DNA from: Victivallales bacterium
Lineage (GTDB): Bacteria > Verrucomicrobiota > Lentisphaeria > Oligosphaerales > Oligosphaeraceae
Assembly: GCA_017431185.1 (NCBI GenBank)
Contig: JAFRLP010000036.1
Location: 1 to 6,592 of the forward strand
Direction of reading: 5' to 3'
Length of the DNA stretch: 6,592 nt
The stretch's first letter is position 1; every line of letters starts with the position of its first letter. Shown here in pieces: positions 1 through 5,809 of the stretch. The notes under the pieces were generated by a model, which had not been told where the DNA came from, did no database searches, and saw nothing but the letters and a program-made list of their open reading frames with translations. A program made the translations under genes and the position numbers.

Positions 1-67
1 CGCGGACGGCGCGGTTGGCGCGGTTGGCGCGGTTGGCGCGGTTGGCGCGGTTGGCGCGGTTGGCGCG
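1..67. repeat. 9-bp tandem repeat (GGCGCGGTT, about 6.7 copies)
   Basis: Six perfect copies of GGCGCGGTT run from 8 to 61, followed by a partial copy (GGCGCG) to 67. The preceding bases CGCGGAC (1-7) look like a diverged copy (TT changed to AC), so the array probably extends beyond the left edge. The period is a multiple of three, so every frame keeps its phase; one plus-strand frame reads Gly-Ala-Val repeats. No gene could be assigned here. The likely origin is slipped-strand expansion in an intergenic region downstream of the minus-strand CpXC gene. Confidence 0.9.
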
Positions 68-145
68 AGCGTCACGGACGGCGCGAGAGACGTGGGAGAC
101 ACGGGCGATTCATGTAGTATGCGGTGTTGTTCTTTGAACAAGTGT

Positions 146-190
146 TTTTTGTCCTTTTTGTCCTTTTTGTCCTTTTTGTCCTTTTTGTCC
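146..190. repeat. 9-bp tandem repeat (TTTTTGTCC, 5 copies)
   Basis: Five perfect copies of TTTTTGTCC occupy 146-190. On the minus strand they read GGACAAAAA and begin a few bases after the stop codon of the CpXC gene (196), so they would be transcribed as its 3' untranslated region. This is a second 9-bp array within about 80 bp of the first one but of unrelated sequence. No terminator-type hairpin plus T-tract is associated with it on the minus strand. Confidence 0.9.
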
Positions 191-195
191 CTGTT

Positions 196-945
196 TTACA
201 GGAGCCTCTCCGAGGAGACGACGCAGCCAGGGAAGGCTGCGTCCAACTCATTGGCGACGTCGGGTTCCTGCTGCACAGCGCTTTCGAGCGCATGAAACTC
301 CTTCATGGGAACTTGGAGGAGGTTCACGGGCTGAAGTTTCTCGCGGTCGAAGATGAAGAACGAGAGATGTTCCTCGTCGCAATGGGAGTAGTCCAGCAGG
401 AGACGGTGGAAGGTGCGGTTGAGTTGCTGTTCGTCCATGGAACGGTACAGTTGGAGTTTGGCGAATTCAATGATTCTGTCGTCAAACCCCAGCCTGCGAA
501 TGGCGATTTTCTCCAGAAAGTCGGGACGCTCGAAAGTGAGCCTGACAGTGGGGCGTGGCAGGTTTTTCTCGCGGAACACCTCTGTTGCCATGGCGTCCAC
601 CTCCGTCTCGAATTCGCGGGTGTCCCCCTCTTCAGGCTCTGGCATCTGATAGACGATGAAGGGCGGCTCCTCTTCGCAGTAGGTCAAGGTTCTGGACACA
701 TGGAATGACTTTCCGCATTTGGGGCAGGTGGGACGGTTCAGCGTTCCCGCGAACAGTTCCTTGAGTTCCTTGTCGCCTGGATGCAGCACAGACACCAGTT
801 CCACTGACATTTCCTGGTGGCAGTGGGGGCATGGGAGCAACTCGGTTTCGCGGGCTGACAAAGAGGGAACGACGGTGTGTTCGTGCTCTCCGTGGCAGCC
901 GCAATGGCAGTGGTCGTGATTCATGTCTTTGGGGTGGTTCTTCAC
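196..945 (-). CDS. CpXC-domain protein with His/Cys-rich N-terminus
   Basis: This is a 249-residue protein. It has two Cys-Pro-x-Cys motifs, CPHC at residues 39-42 and CPKC at 74-77, which are the hallmark of the CpXC domain family. The family's function is not established; the four cysteines probably bind a metal such as zinc. Before them is an unusual cluster of His and Cys (H10 to H23: [14 protein letters not shown]) that could be another metal site. The rest is acidic and predicted soluble, with no signal peptide or membrane segment. The GTG start overlaps the recA stop (GTGA), with GGAAGG directly abutting it, so translation is probably coupled to recA. The next in-frame start is an ATG at 924 (Met8), which has no good Shine-Dalgarno. 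It is the last gene of the minus-strand operon. The domain call is confident; its role is unknown. Confidence 0.85.
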   Translation of the reverse strand: MKNHPKDMNHDHCHCGCHGEHEHTVVPSLSARETELLPCPHCHQEMSVELVSVLHPGDKELKELFAGTLNRPTCPKCGKSFHVSRTLTYCEEEPPFIVYQMPEPEEGDTREFETEVDAMATEVFREKNLPRPTVRLTFERPDFLEKIAIRRLGFDDRIIEFAKLQLYRSMDEQQLNRTFHRLLLDYSHCDEEHLSFFIFDREKLQPVNLLQVPMKEFHALESAVQQEPDVANELDAAFPGCVVSSERLL

Positions 946-2075
946 CCTTCCGTGGAGTCTTCACGCAGGATGGGGTCCTCGTCCAGCATCTCTTCGGCGT
1001 CAGCGGGGGTGGCTCCCTGGTTCGCCGAACCTTCCTGAAGTTTGGGGAGTTTTTCGCGGATTTTGGCGGCGATTTTCTCCTGTAGGGCAGTGTCCTGTTC
1101 GATGGCCTTTTTGGTCTGTTCCCGCCCTTGGCCGACCTGGATGTCGCCAAAGGAGAACCAGGAGCCGCGTTTCTCGATGATGTTCATGGATAGCGCGACG
1201 TCCAGCAGTGAGCCGGCCCGCGAGATGCCCTCGGCGTACATGATGTCGAATTCGCACTCCAGGAAGGGGGGCGCCAGTTTGTTCTTGACGACCTTGACTT
1301 TGACTCGCGACCCCTGCGGAGTGCCGTCCGGGGCCTTGATGGTGGCGATGCGGCGGATGTCCAGCCGAAGCGAGGCGTAGAACTTGAGGGCGCGTCCGCC
1401 TGTCGTGGTTTCGGGACTGCCGAACATCACGCCGATTTTCTCGCGGATCTGGTTGGTGAAGATGACGCAGGTGTTGCTTTTGCTGATGATGGCGGTGAGT
1501 TTGCGGAGCGCCTGGGACATCAGCCTGGCCTGCAGGCCGACGTGGTTGTCTCCCATTTCCCCTTCGATTTCCGCCCGGGGAACCAGGGCCGCCACGGAGT
1601 CCACGATCAGCACGTCAATGGCGTTGGAGCGTACCAGGGTGTCGGCGATGTTCAGGGCGTCTTCGCCGCAGTCTGGCTGCGAGATGAGCAGGTTGTCCGT
1701 GTCCACTCCGATGATTTTGGCGTATCTGGGGTCCAGCGCGTGCTCCGTGTCGATGAAGGCGCAGGTGCCGCCCGCCTTTTGGGCATTGGCGACCACATGA
1801 AGGCAGACCGTGGTTTTGCCGGAGGACTCCGGACCGTAGATTTCAATGACCCTGCCGCGGGGGAATCCGCCGACGCCAGTGGCGATGTCCAGGGCCATTG
1901 CCCCCGTTGAGATGACTGGCACGGCTGACTCGGTGCGGTCGCCCAGGCGCATGATGGAGCCTTTGCCGAACTCCTTTTCGATTTGCCCAAGGGCCATCTT
2001 GAGATTGCGCTCGCGGGCTGCCGCATCGGGGCTGACGGTGGTTTTGCTGGGGGCTTTGGCTGGTTCTTTGGCCAT
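942..2075 (-). CDS. recA: RecA recombinase
   Basis: RecA forms ATP-dependent filaments on single-stranded DNA, catalyses strand exchange in recombinational repair, and stimulates LexA self-cleavage in species that have an SOS system. The 377-residue product (numbered from 2075) has Walker A GPESSGKT at 81-88, the catalytic glutamate in DTEHALDP (E111), Walker B ending in D159, loop L1 ([14 protein letters not shown], 169-182), loop L2 from TNQIREKIG to TTTGG (207-227) and the family signature ALKFYASLR (229-237). It ends in an acidic tail ([15 protein letters not shown]), as RecA proteins normally do. I chose the ATG at 2075 because AAGGAGG (2090-2084) lies 8 nt before it. The frame stays open to an ATG at 2123, which would add 16 residues but has no Shine-Dalgarno. 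It lies 155 nt downstream of pncC and overlaps the CpXC gene by 4 nt. No intein or frame damage is seen. Confidence 0.98.
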   Translation of the reverse strand: MAKEPAKAPSKTTVSPDAAARERNLKMALGQIEKEFGKGSIMRLGDRTESAVPVISTGAMALDIATGVGGFPRGRVIEIYGPESSGKTTVCLHVVANAQKAGGTCAFIDTEHALDPRYAKIIGVDTDNLLISQPDCGEDALNIADTLVRSNAIDVLIVDSVAALVPRAEIEGEMGDNHVGLQARLMSQALRKLTAIISKSNTCVIFTNQIREKIGVMFGSPETTTGGRALKFYASLRLDIRRIATIKAPDGTPQGSRVKVKVVKNKLAPPFLECEFDIMYAEGISRAGSLLDVALSMNIIEKRGSWFSFGDIQVGQGREQTKKAIEQDTALQEKIAAKIREKLPKLQEGSANQGATPADAEEMLDEDPILREDSTEG

Positions 2076-2083
2076 TGCGGATT

Positions 2084-2090
2084 CCTCCTT
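2084..2090 (-). promoter_or_regulatory. recA ribosome binding site (decides the start)
   Basis: The minus strand reads AAGGAGG, a full anti-16S match, ending 8 nt before the ATG at 2075. It is the strongest Shine-Dalgarno in the window and rules in favour of the shorter RecA over the in-frame ATG at 2123. Confidence 0.9.
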
Positions 2091-2201
2091 GGTGATGGGG
2101 GTGGCTGTTGATGGAATGGACATGTTAGATGATTAAAGGTAATGCCGTTTTGGGGTTTTGGCAAATGGGTTGGGCAATTTGAGTGGAATTTTGATACAAT
2201 T

Positions 2202-2215
2202 GCGTAATTTTACGC
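2202..2215. promoter_or_regulatory. Dyad GCGTAA-N2-TTACGC between pncC and recA
   Basis: A perfect 6-bp inverted repeat with a 2-bp centre sits just downstream of the pncC stop and about 127 nt before the recA start. It could be an operator for an internal recA promoter, or a short hairpin. On the plus strand it is followed by TTTTT, but no plus-strand gene precedes it. It does not match the E. coli (CTGT-N8-ACAG) or B. subtilis (GAAC-N4-GTTC) LexA box types. The role is inferred from position only. Confidence 0.3.
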
Positions 2216-2230
2216 TTTTTGCCAAAATGG

Positions 2231-2728
2231 TCATCGGTGCGTTTTTTCCAGTTGGTCCAGCATCAGGCCGATGGCCATTCTGACGGTCTGGCGGCGTATC
2301 TGGCTGCGGGTTCCCGTGAAATGGCACTCCTGCACGCTTTCCCAGCCAGGACCCGCGATTCCGACAAAGACGGTGCCGACTGGCCGGTCTGGCAAACCAC
2401 CGCCTGGACCCGCGAAACCCGACACGGCCATCGCGCAGTCAACGCCACTCCTTTCGCGCAGGCCTTTGAGCATGGCGTGGACGGTTTGGCTGCTCACTGC
2501 GTCAAAGCGCTCCAGCGTCTCCTGCGGCACGCCCAGAAAACGGTGTTTCCAGTCGTTGACGTAGGTGACGAAGGCCCCGCGGAACCATCTGGAGGACCCT
2601 GGAACTGCGGTGAGTTCCGCGGCGATTCCGCCGCCGGTCAAGGATTCCGCCGTGGCCAGGGTTCTCCCCTGTGCGAGCAGAATGTTGCCCAGTTGCCGTG
2701 CTTGTTGTCTGAGGTTTGAGGTTCGCAT
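2231..2728 (-). CDS. pncC: Nicotinamide-nucleotide amidase (PncC/CinA C-terminal domain)
   Basis: This is a 165-residue stand-alone CinA C-terminal domain. The family deamidates nicotinamide mononucleotide to nicotinic acid mononucleotide and so recycles the NMN released by DNA ligase into NAD synthesis. Visible motifs are AESLTGG (27-33, with the conserved serine S29; many relatives have Cys where this has Leu30), VPGSS..F.G..VTY (42-56), K61 before LGV, AVSGFAGPGG (101-110), PVGTVFVGIA (116-125) and the R-x-x-I-R-x-x-T segment (141-148). The N-terminal molybdopterin-binding-like domain of full-length CinA is absent, as is common for this form. The ATG at 2728 has no clear Shine-Dalgarno. 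It appears to be the first gene of an operon with recA, a linkage known from cinA-recA in Gram-positive bacteria. A sigma70-like promoter lies about 45 nt upstream. Confidence 0.93.
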   Translation of the reverse strand: MRTSNLRQQARQLGNILLAQGRTLATAESLTGGGIAAELTAVPGSSRWFRGAFVTYVNDWKHRFLGVPQETLERFDAVSSQTVHAMLKGLRERSGVDCAMAVSGFAGPGGGLPDRPVGTVFVGIAGPGWESVQECHFTGTRSQIRRQTVRMAIGLMLDQLEKTHR

Positions 2729-2773
2729 TGGTGGTGCAATGGACTGTTATCGGAAAAATCGAAAACACGCTAA

Positions 2774-2802
2774 TAAATATAAGCATATTTTTTATTTGTC
2801 AA
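2774..2802 (-). promoter_or_regulatory. Putative sigma70 promoter of pncC-recA-CpXC
   Basis: On the minus strand a perfect -35 box TTGACA (2802-2797) is followed by an AT-rich stretch. It holds TATATT (2781-2776, 15-bp spacer, five of six consensus bases) or TATTTA (2779-2774, 17-bp spacer). Transcription would begin near 2767-2770, leaving a leader of about 40 nt before the pncC ATG at 2728. The -10 choice is ambiguous; the -35 is clear. Confidence 0.6.
2775..2790. promoter_or_regulatory. AT-rich dyad overlapping the pncC promoter
   Basis: An inverted repeat AAATAT-N4-ATATTT (minus-strand sense) lies in the spacer and -10 region of the pncC promoter. Its position would suit a repressor operator, but AT-rich palindromes arise easily by chance, so this is only a candidate. 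Confidence 0.25.
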
Positions 2803-2853
2803 GTTGCTTCTCGCTTTTTTTTTCAGAGCGCGTCTTTTGGCTTGCCGGAGCGT

Positions 2854-2882
2854 TTGAAATTTGGCGGAATCATGGGTATAAT
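2854..2882 (+). promoter_or_regulatory. Near-consensus sigma70 promoter
   Basis: TTGAAA (2854-2859) and a perfect TATAAT (2877-2882) are separated by exactly 17 bp. This is the best promoter match in the window. Transcription should begin near 2889, about 36 nt before the GTG at 2925. An ATG at 2872 falls inside this promoter and is therefore unlikely to be a start codon. Confidence 0.75.
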
Positions 2883-2924
2883 AATTGAGTTCTTCAACAA
2901 ATTCAGAATCGACAATTTCGAGTA

Positions 2925-3436
2925 GTGGCAACCGACTTCACCTGCCCCAGGCAGTTGTTGGTGAGCCTGGTGGATGACCCTGATTCCGTGCAGGGCAAGG
3001 CGGTCAAGTCCGCGCACCACAATCCCGATTTGCATGGGGTGGACAAGGTGATGCCCGGCGAGCACAAGTTTCGCACCACCCAGTTTGTCATCGGCACGGT
3101 CGGACCGAACATCGAGACATTTCTGAAGGAGATTCCCCAGGATGAGAAATACCACTGGTACCGCATCCCCGGGAGCATTGAATTCAAGGAACGCTCCAAT
3201 TTCTGGACAAGGACGGAAAAAACGTCAAGACCTGCCGAAAAGTTCTGGCGGAATTGCCTGGCAAGCATGATGTCCTGCTTGACCCGACCACTAGTCTGGA
3301 GTTGCCTGTCGGGGTGGTTGGCTGCCGAGTCTATTTCACGGTGAAGGGCGCTGATGTCGTTGCTGGCCTGGATGAACTGGAAATCCTGATTGCACGTGAA
3401 CTGAACCGCCATCCTCCGCTCTCCGGTGTGGAGTGA
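2925..3436 (+). pseudogene. Unrecognised gene with one internal frameshift
   Basis: I do not recognise the family. The sequence is coding-like in one frame from the GTG at 2925 to about 3203 (from ATDFTCPRQLL to IEFKERSNF). It continues coding-like in the -1 frame to the TGA at 3434-3436 (LDKDGKNVKTCRKVLAELPG to NRHPPLSGVE). The unshifted frame instead turns into low-quality sequence and stops at 3344. Restoring one base near 3203 (AATTTCTGG to AATTTCCTGG) gives a single soluble protein of 170 residues with Lys, Asp and Val-rich stretches. No signal peptide, membrane segment or known catalytic motif is visible. A strong promoter lies at 2854-2882; there is no Shine-Dalgarno. It converges on the HD-domain gene. 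It may be a recent pseudogene, a sequencing error, or less likely programmed frameshifting, since no classic slippery heptamer is seen. Confidence 0.6.
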
Positions 3437-3529
3437 TTTTGTACTGTGGTAACGATTCGGCACCCCGTCTGCTTTCTAGTGTCTAATTGGACTTGGTGTA
3501 CCAGGAAGTCAGCGCCCGGCATGTCAAAT

Positions 3530-4201
3530 TCATTGGCTGACCAGGCCCTCGCTTGTCTCCGCCAGGAGTTCCTGAAAGAAAGCATCCATAAAGTCACTTC
3601 GTTCCCGAGCCATAGCGCGGCCAGTGGAGGTAAGCATGGCGTCCTTGAGATGACGCAGTTTCACCAGATATTCGCGATAGGCGGTGTCCTCATGGCTATA
3701 ACTGCTGGATGCCAGGGCCTCCTCGGCGGTATTGTGGACACGTGCGCCGGCGCAGCCGGCAAAATGGAAGGCGCGTCCGATGCCAATGGCCCCCATGCTG
3801 TCCAGTTTATCCGCATCAAACAGGCAGCGGGCCTCTGGCGTGGAAGGCTCCAGTCCACCGTTGCGGCAGCGATAGCGATGGGCCGCTATGCAATGAGTCA
3901 CCTGGGCAACAAAGCGGTCATCCGTCACGCCTAGTTGCGTCAGAATGTCACGAGCCATCTGCGCGCCCAAGGCGGCGTGGTCCGTTTCGCCATGGTCACG
4001 CGACTCCTGGGGCCTGCCGATGTCATGCAGCAAGGCAGCCACCTCGACAATCAGCAGGTCGGCTCCCTCCTTACGGGCAAGGGCCAAGGCGTTGAGCCTC
4101 ACTCGGCGGGTGTGATCCCAGTCATGCCCGTCCAAACTGTGCGCCAACAGATTGCGAGCCGCATTTTCCACGGCTAAAACCAATGTTTTTGAGTACACCA
4201 T
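3530..4201 (-). CDS. HD-domain phosphohydrolase
   Basis: The 223-residue product has the metal-binding ligands of the HD superfamily: His in GHDWDHTRRV, the His-Asp pair in ALLHDIGRP, and a late Asp in LFDADKLDSMGAIGIGRAF. The DADKLDxxGAxGIxR segment resembles the YedJ/YpgQ-type HD proteins, which are small metal-dependent phosphohydrolases thought to act on nucleotides. The actual substrate cannot be read from the sequence. It is predicted cytosolic, with no signal peptide. I prefer the ATG at 4201. The frame continues up to an ATG at 4225, adding MPNCVFFG, but that stretch is AT-rich and a TATAAT sequence (4229-4224) overlaps the ATG there. Neither start has a Shine-Dalgarno. It is transcribed away from smpB and toward the frameshifted gene, and so looks monocistronic. 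Its family is confident; its function is not. Confidence 0.88.
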   Translation of the reverse strand: MVYSKTLVLAVENAARNLLAHSLDGHDWDHTRRVRLNALALARKEGADLLIVEVAALLHDIGRPQESRDHGETDHAALGAQMARDILTQLGVTDDRFVAQVTHCIAAHRYRCRNGGLEPSTPEARCLFDADKLDSMGAIGIGRAFHFAGCAGARVHNTAEEALASSSYSHEDTAYREYLVKLRHLKDAMLTSTGRAMARERSDFMDAFFQELLAETSEGLVSQ

Positions 4202-4252
4202 TCCAAAAAAAACGCAATTAGGCATTATATTGTAGTCAAATAATATAACCCC
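4202..4252. promoter_or_regulatory. AT-rich divergent promoter region (HD gene / smpB)
   Basis: The gap between the divergent HD-domain and smpB genes is AT-rich. On the minus strand TATAAT occurs at 4229-4224, with only a weak TTGGGG at 4254-4249 (19-bp spacer) as a -35. On the plus strand TAATAT (4241-4246) and TATAAC (4244-4249) are possible -10 boxes without a convincing -35. Promoters for both genes must lie here or nearby, but the exact boxes are uncertain. Confidence 0.4.
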
Positions 4253-4257
4253 AAGGA
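4253..4257 (+). promoter_or_regulatory. smpB ribosome binding site
   Basis: AAGGA lies 6 nt before the smpB ATG at 4264 and supports that start. Confidence 0.75.
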
Positions 4258-4263
4258 TGAAGT

Positions 4264-4737
4264 ATGCCAGAGAAGAAATCCCAAGAGAGCGTGAAAGTCA
4301 TCGCCCAGAACCGCAAGGCTCGTCATGACTACATTGTCCAGCAGACGTATGAGGCAGGCATTGCCTTGGAGGGGACTGAGGTCAAATCGTGTAGGAACAA
4401 CGGGGTCAGCATGGTGGACTGCTATGCGGTCATCCGTTCTGGCGAACTGCTGGTGGAGAACCTCAACATCGCGGCATACGCCTTCGGCAACCGCAACAAC
4501 CACGAGCCAAGACGCACCCGCAAACTGCTGATGCACAAACAGGAAATCGCCCGTCTCAAACGCAACATCGAGGAAAAGGGCATGACGCTCATCCCGCTGT
4601 CCATGTATTTCAAACGCGGGCGGGTCAAGGTGGAATTAGGACTATGCCGAGGCAAAAATGTCCATGACAAACGCGAAGACCTCAAGAAAAAGAGCGACCA
4701 GCGCGACATCCAAAGGGCAATGAACGCCAAAAGATGA
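4264..4737 (+). CDS. smpB: SsrA-binding protein SmpB
   Basis: SmpB binds the tRNA-like part of tmRNA and brings it to stalled ribosomes for trans-translation, which rescues the ribosome and tags the unfinished protein for degradation. The 157-residue length is normal. Motifs in order are IAQNRKARHDY (13-23), GIALEGTEVKS (32-42), the NHEPRRTRKLL segment (79-89), KGMTLIPLSMYF (105-116), KVELGLCRGKNVHDKR (122-137) and the basic tail DLKKKSDQRDIQRAM (139-153). In known SmpB proteins this tail folds into a helix in the empty mRNA channel. The ATG at 4264 has AAGGA upstream. queA follows 28 nt later on the same strand, so the two are probably co-transcribed. No ssrA (tmRNA) gene is visible in the window. 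Confidence 0.98.
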   Translation: MPEKKSQESVKVIAQNRKARHDYIVQQTYEAGIALEGTEVKSCRNNGVSMVDCYAVIRSGELLVENLNIAAYAFGNRNNHEPRRTRKLLMHKQEIARLKRNIEEKGMTLIPLSMYFKRGRVKVELGLCRGKNVHDKREDLKKKSDQRDIQRAMNAKR

Positions 4738-4765
4738 ACCACAGAATCCTCCTTCAAAGCCAACC

Positions 4766-5809
4766 ATGAAAGTCAGTGATTACAACTTTGAGTTACCGTC
4801 AGAGTTGATTGCCCAATATCCGGCAGAGCGTCGCCAGGACTCCAGGATGCTGGTGATGAACCGCGACACAGGAGAATGTCGTCTGCGCACCTTCGTCAAT
4901 TTCGAGGAGTATCTGCGCCCAGGCGATTGCCTGGTCATCAATGACACCAAAGTCCTCAAAGCACGACTGTGGGGAAAGCGCGCCGGCACTGGCGGCCGTG
5001 TCCAGGCCTTCGTCCTCCGCCAGATGCATGCCAATGTCTGGGAGTGTCTGCTGCGGCCAGGGCGACGGCTTCCGCCTGGCTCGCAGGTGGAACTGGATGG
5101 CGGCGGAACCTTCACCGTCCTCGCCAAAAACGACGATGGCACATTCCAGGTGCAGTTCGACGTGGGCGACGTCTATGCCCTCATGGAAAAGGCGGGCCAA
5201 ATCCCCCTCCCCCCCTATATTGCCCGAACCCCGACAGCGGACGACCAGATTCGCTACCAGACGGTCTATGCCGAGCACCCTGGCGCGGTGGCGGCGCCGA
5301 CGGCGGGACTGCATTTCACGCGGGAAATCCTGGCGCATCTGGAGGGCAAGGGAGTGCGCATTGTCCACGTCACGCTGCACGTCGGTGCGGGGACCTTCCA
5401 GCCCGTCGAGGCGGAGAACGTCGAAGAGCACGTGATGCATTCGGAACGCTTTATCCTGACTTCCGAGGCTGCGGCAACCATCAATGCGACCCATGAAGCG
5501 GGAGGGCGGGTCTTCTGCGTGGGAACGACCACCGTGCGTGTTCTCGAAACCTGCGTCATTCCAGGCACCAGGCTGGTGAGGCCCCAAAGCGGCTCCACCA
5601 CCATTTTTCTGTATCCACCTTATCGGGCCATCGTGCCTGACTGCCTGCTGACCAATTTCCACCTCCCGCAATCCACGCTCATCATGCTGGTCTGCACGTT
5701 TGCGGACAAAGAGAAGGTGTTTGCGGCTTACCAACTGGCGGTGCAGGAGAGATTCCGCTTCTACAGTTACGGGGACTGCATGCTGCTGCTGAAGGAGCAG
5801 CAGCCATGA
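4766..5809 (+). CDS. queA: S-adenosylmethionine:tRNA ribosyltransferase-isomerase QueA
   Basis: QueA transfers and isomerises the ribosyl group of S-adenosylmethionine onto 7-aminomethyl-7-deazaguanine in the tRNA anticodon wobble position, forming epoxyqueuosine, the penultimate step to queuosine. The 347-residue protein is of usual length and full. Recognisable blocks are the N-terminal YNFELPSELIAQYP (6-19), LVINDTKVLKARL (56-68), GAVAAPTAGLHFT (173-185), LHVGAGTFQPV (204-214), HVMHSE (222-227), GTTTVRVLE (253-261), LTNFHLPQSTLIMLV (295-309) and FYSYGDCMLL (332-341). The ATG at 4766 matches the family N-terminus although no Shine-Dalgarno precedes it. It lies 28 nt after smpB and overlaps the next gene by 4 nt (ATGA). 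Other queuosine genes (tgt, queG) are not in the window. Confidence 0.98.
   Translation: MKVSDYNFELPSELIAQYPAERRQDSRMLVMNRDTGECRLRTFVNFEEYLRPGDCLVINDTKVLKARLWGKRAGTGGRVQAFVLRQMHANVWECLLRPGRRLPPGSQVELDGGGTFTVLAKNDDGTFQVQFDVGDVYALMEKAGQIPLPPYIARTPTADDQIRYQTVYAEHPGAVAAPTAGLHFTREILAHLEGKGVRIVHVTLHVGAGTFQPVEAENVEEHVMHSERFILTSEAAATINATHEAGGRVFCVGTTTVRVLETCVIPGTRLVRPQSGSTTIFLYPPYRAIVPDCLLTNFHLPQSTLIMLVCTFADKEKVFAAYQLAVQERFRFYSYGDCMLLLKEQQP
5793..5797 (+). promoter_or_regulatory. Ribosome binding site of the lipoprotein gene, inside queA
   Basis: AGGAG within the last codons of queA lies 8 nt before the ATG at 5806. It supports that start and an independent or coupled initiation across the ATGA overlap. 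Confidence 0.75.

Noticed and set aside
124..708. Plus-strand open frame of 194 codons opposite the CpXC gene
   Set aside because: It is the antisense shadow of a gene with clear CpXC motifs, and its first part is translated 9-bp repeat.
2202..2220. Intrinsic terminator on the plus strand (GCGTA stem followed by TTTTT)
   Set aside because: The stem is only 5 bp with a 4-nt loop and no plus-strand gene ends nearby. It is better described as a dyad.
2219..2719. Plus-strand open frame opposite pncC
   Set aside because: It mirrors the pncC coding region almost exactly and has no known motif; pncC has several conserved family motifs.
2729..2810. LexA box upstream of pncC-recA
   Set aside because: I looked for CTGT-N8-ACAG and GAAC-N4-GTTC types and saw none. 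A lineage-specific box cannot be excluded.
2872..2925. ATG at 2872 as the start of the unrecognised gene
   Set aside because: The ATG lies inside the TTGAAA-N17-TATAAT promoter, would precede the transcription start, and its frame stops at 2925. Using it would need a second frameshift.
2903..3463. Minus-strand open frame of 186 codons opposite the frameshifted gene
   Set aside because: Its composition is not gene-like and the plus strand has both a strong promoter and better codon use. The lack of homology evidence on either strand leaves some doubt.
4202..4263. tmRNA or tRNA gene next to smpB
   Set aside because: The gap is only about 60 nt, AT-rich, and has no tRNA-like acceptor, T-loop or CCA end.
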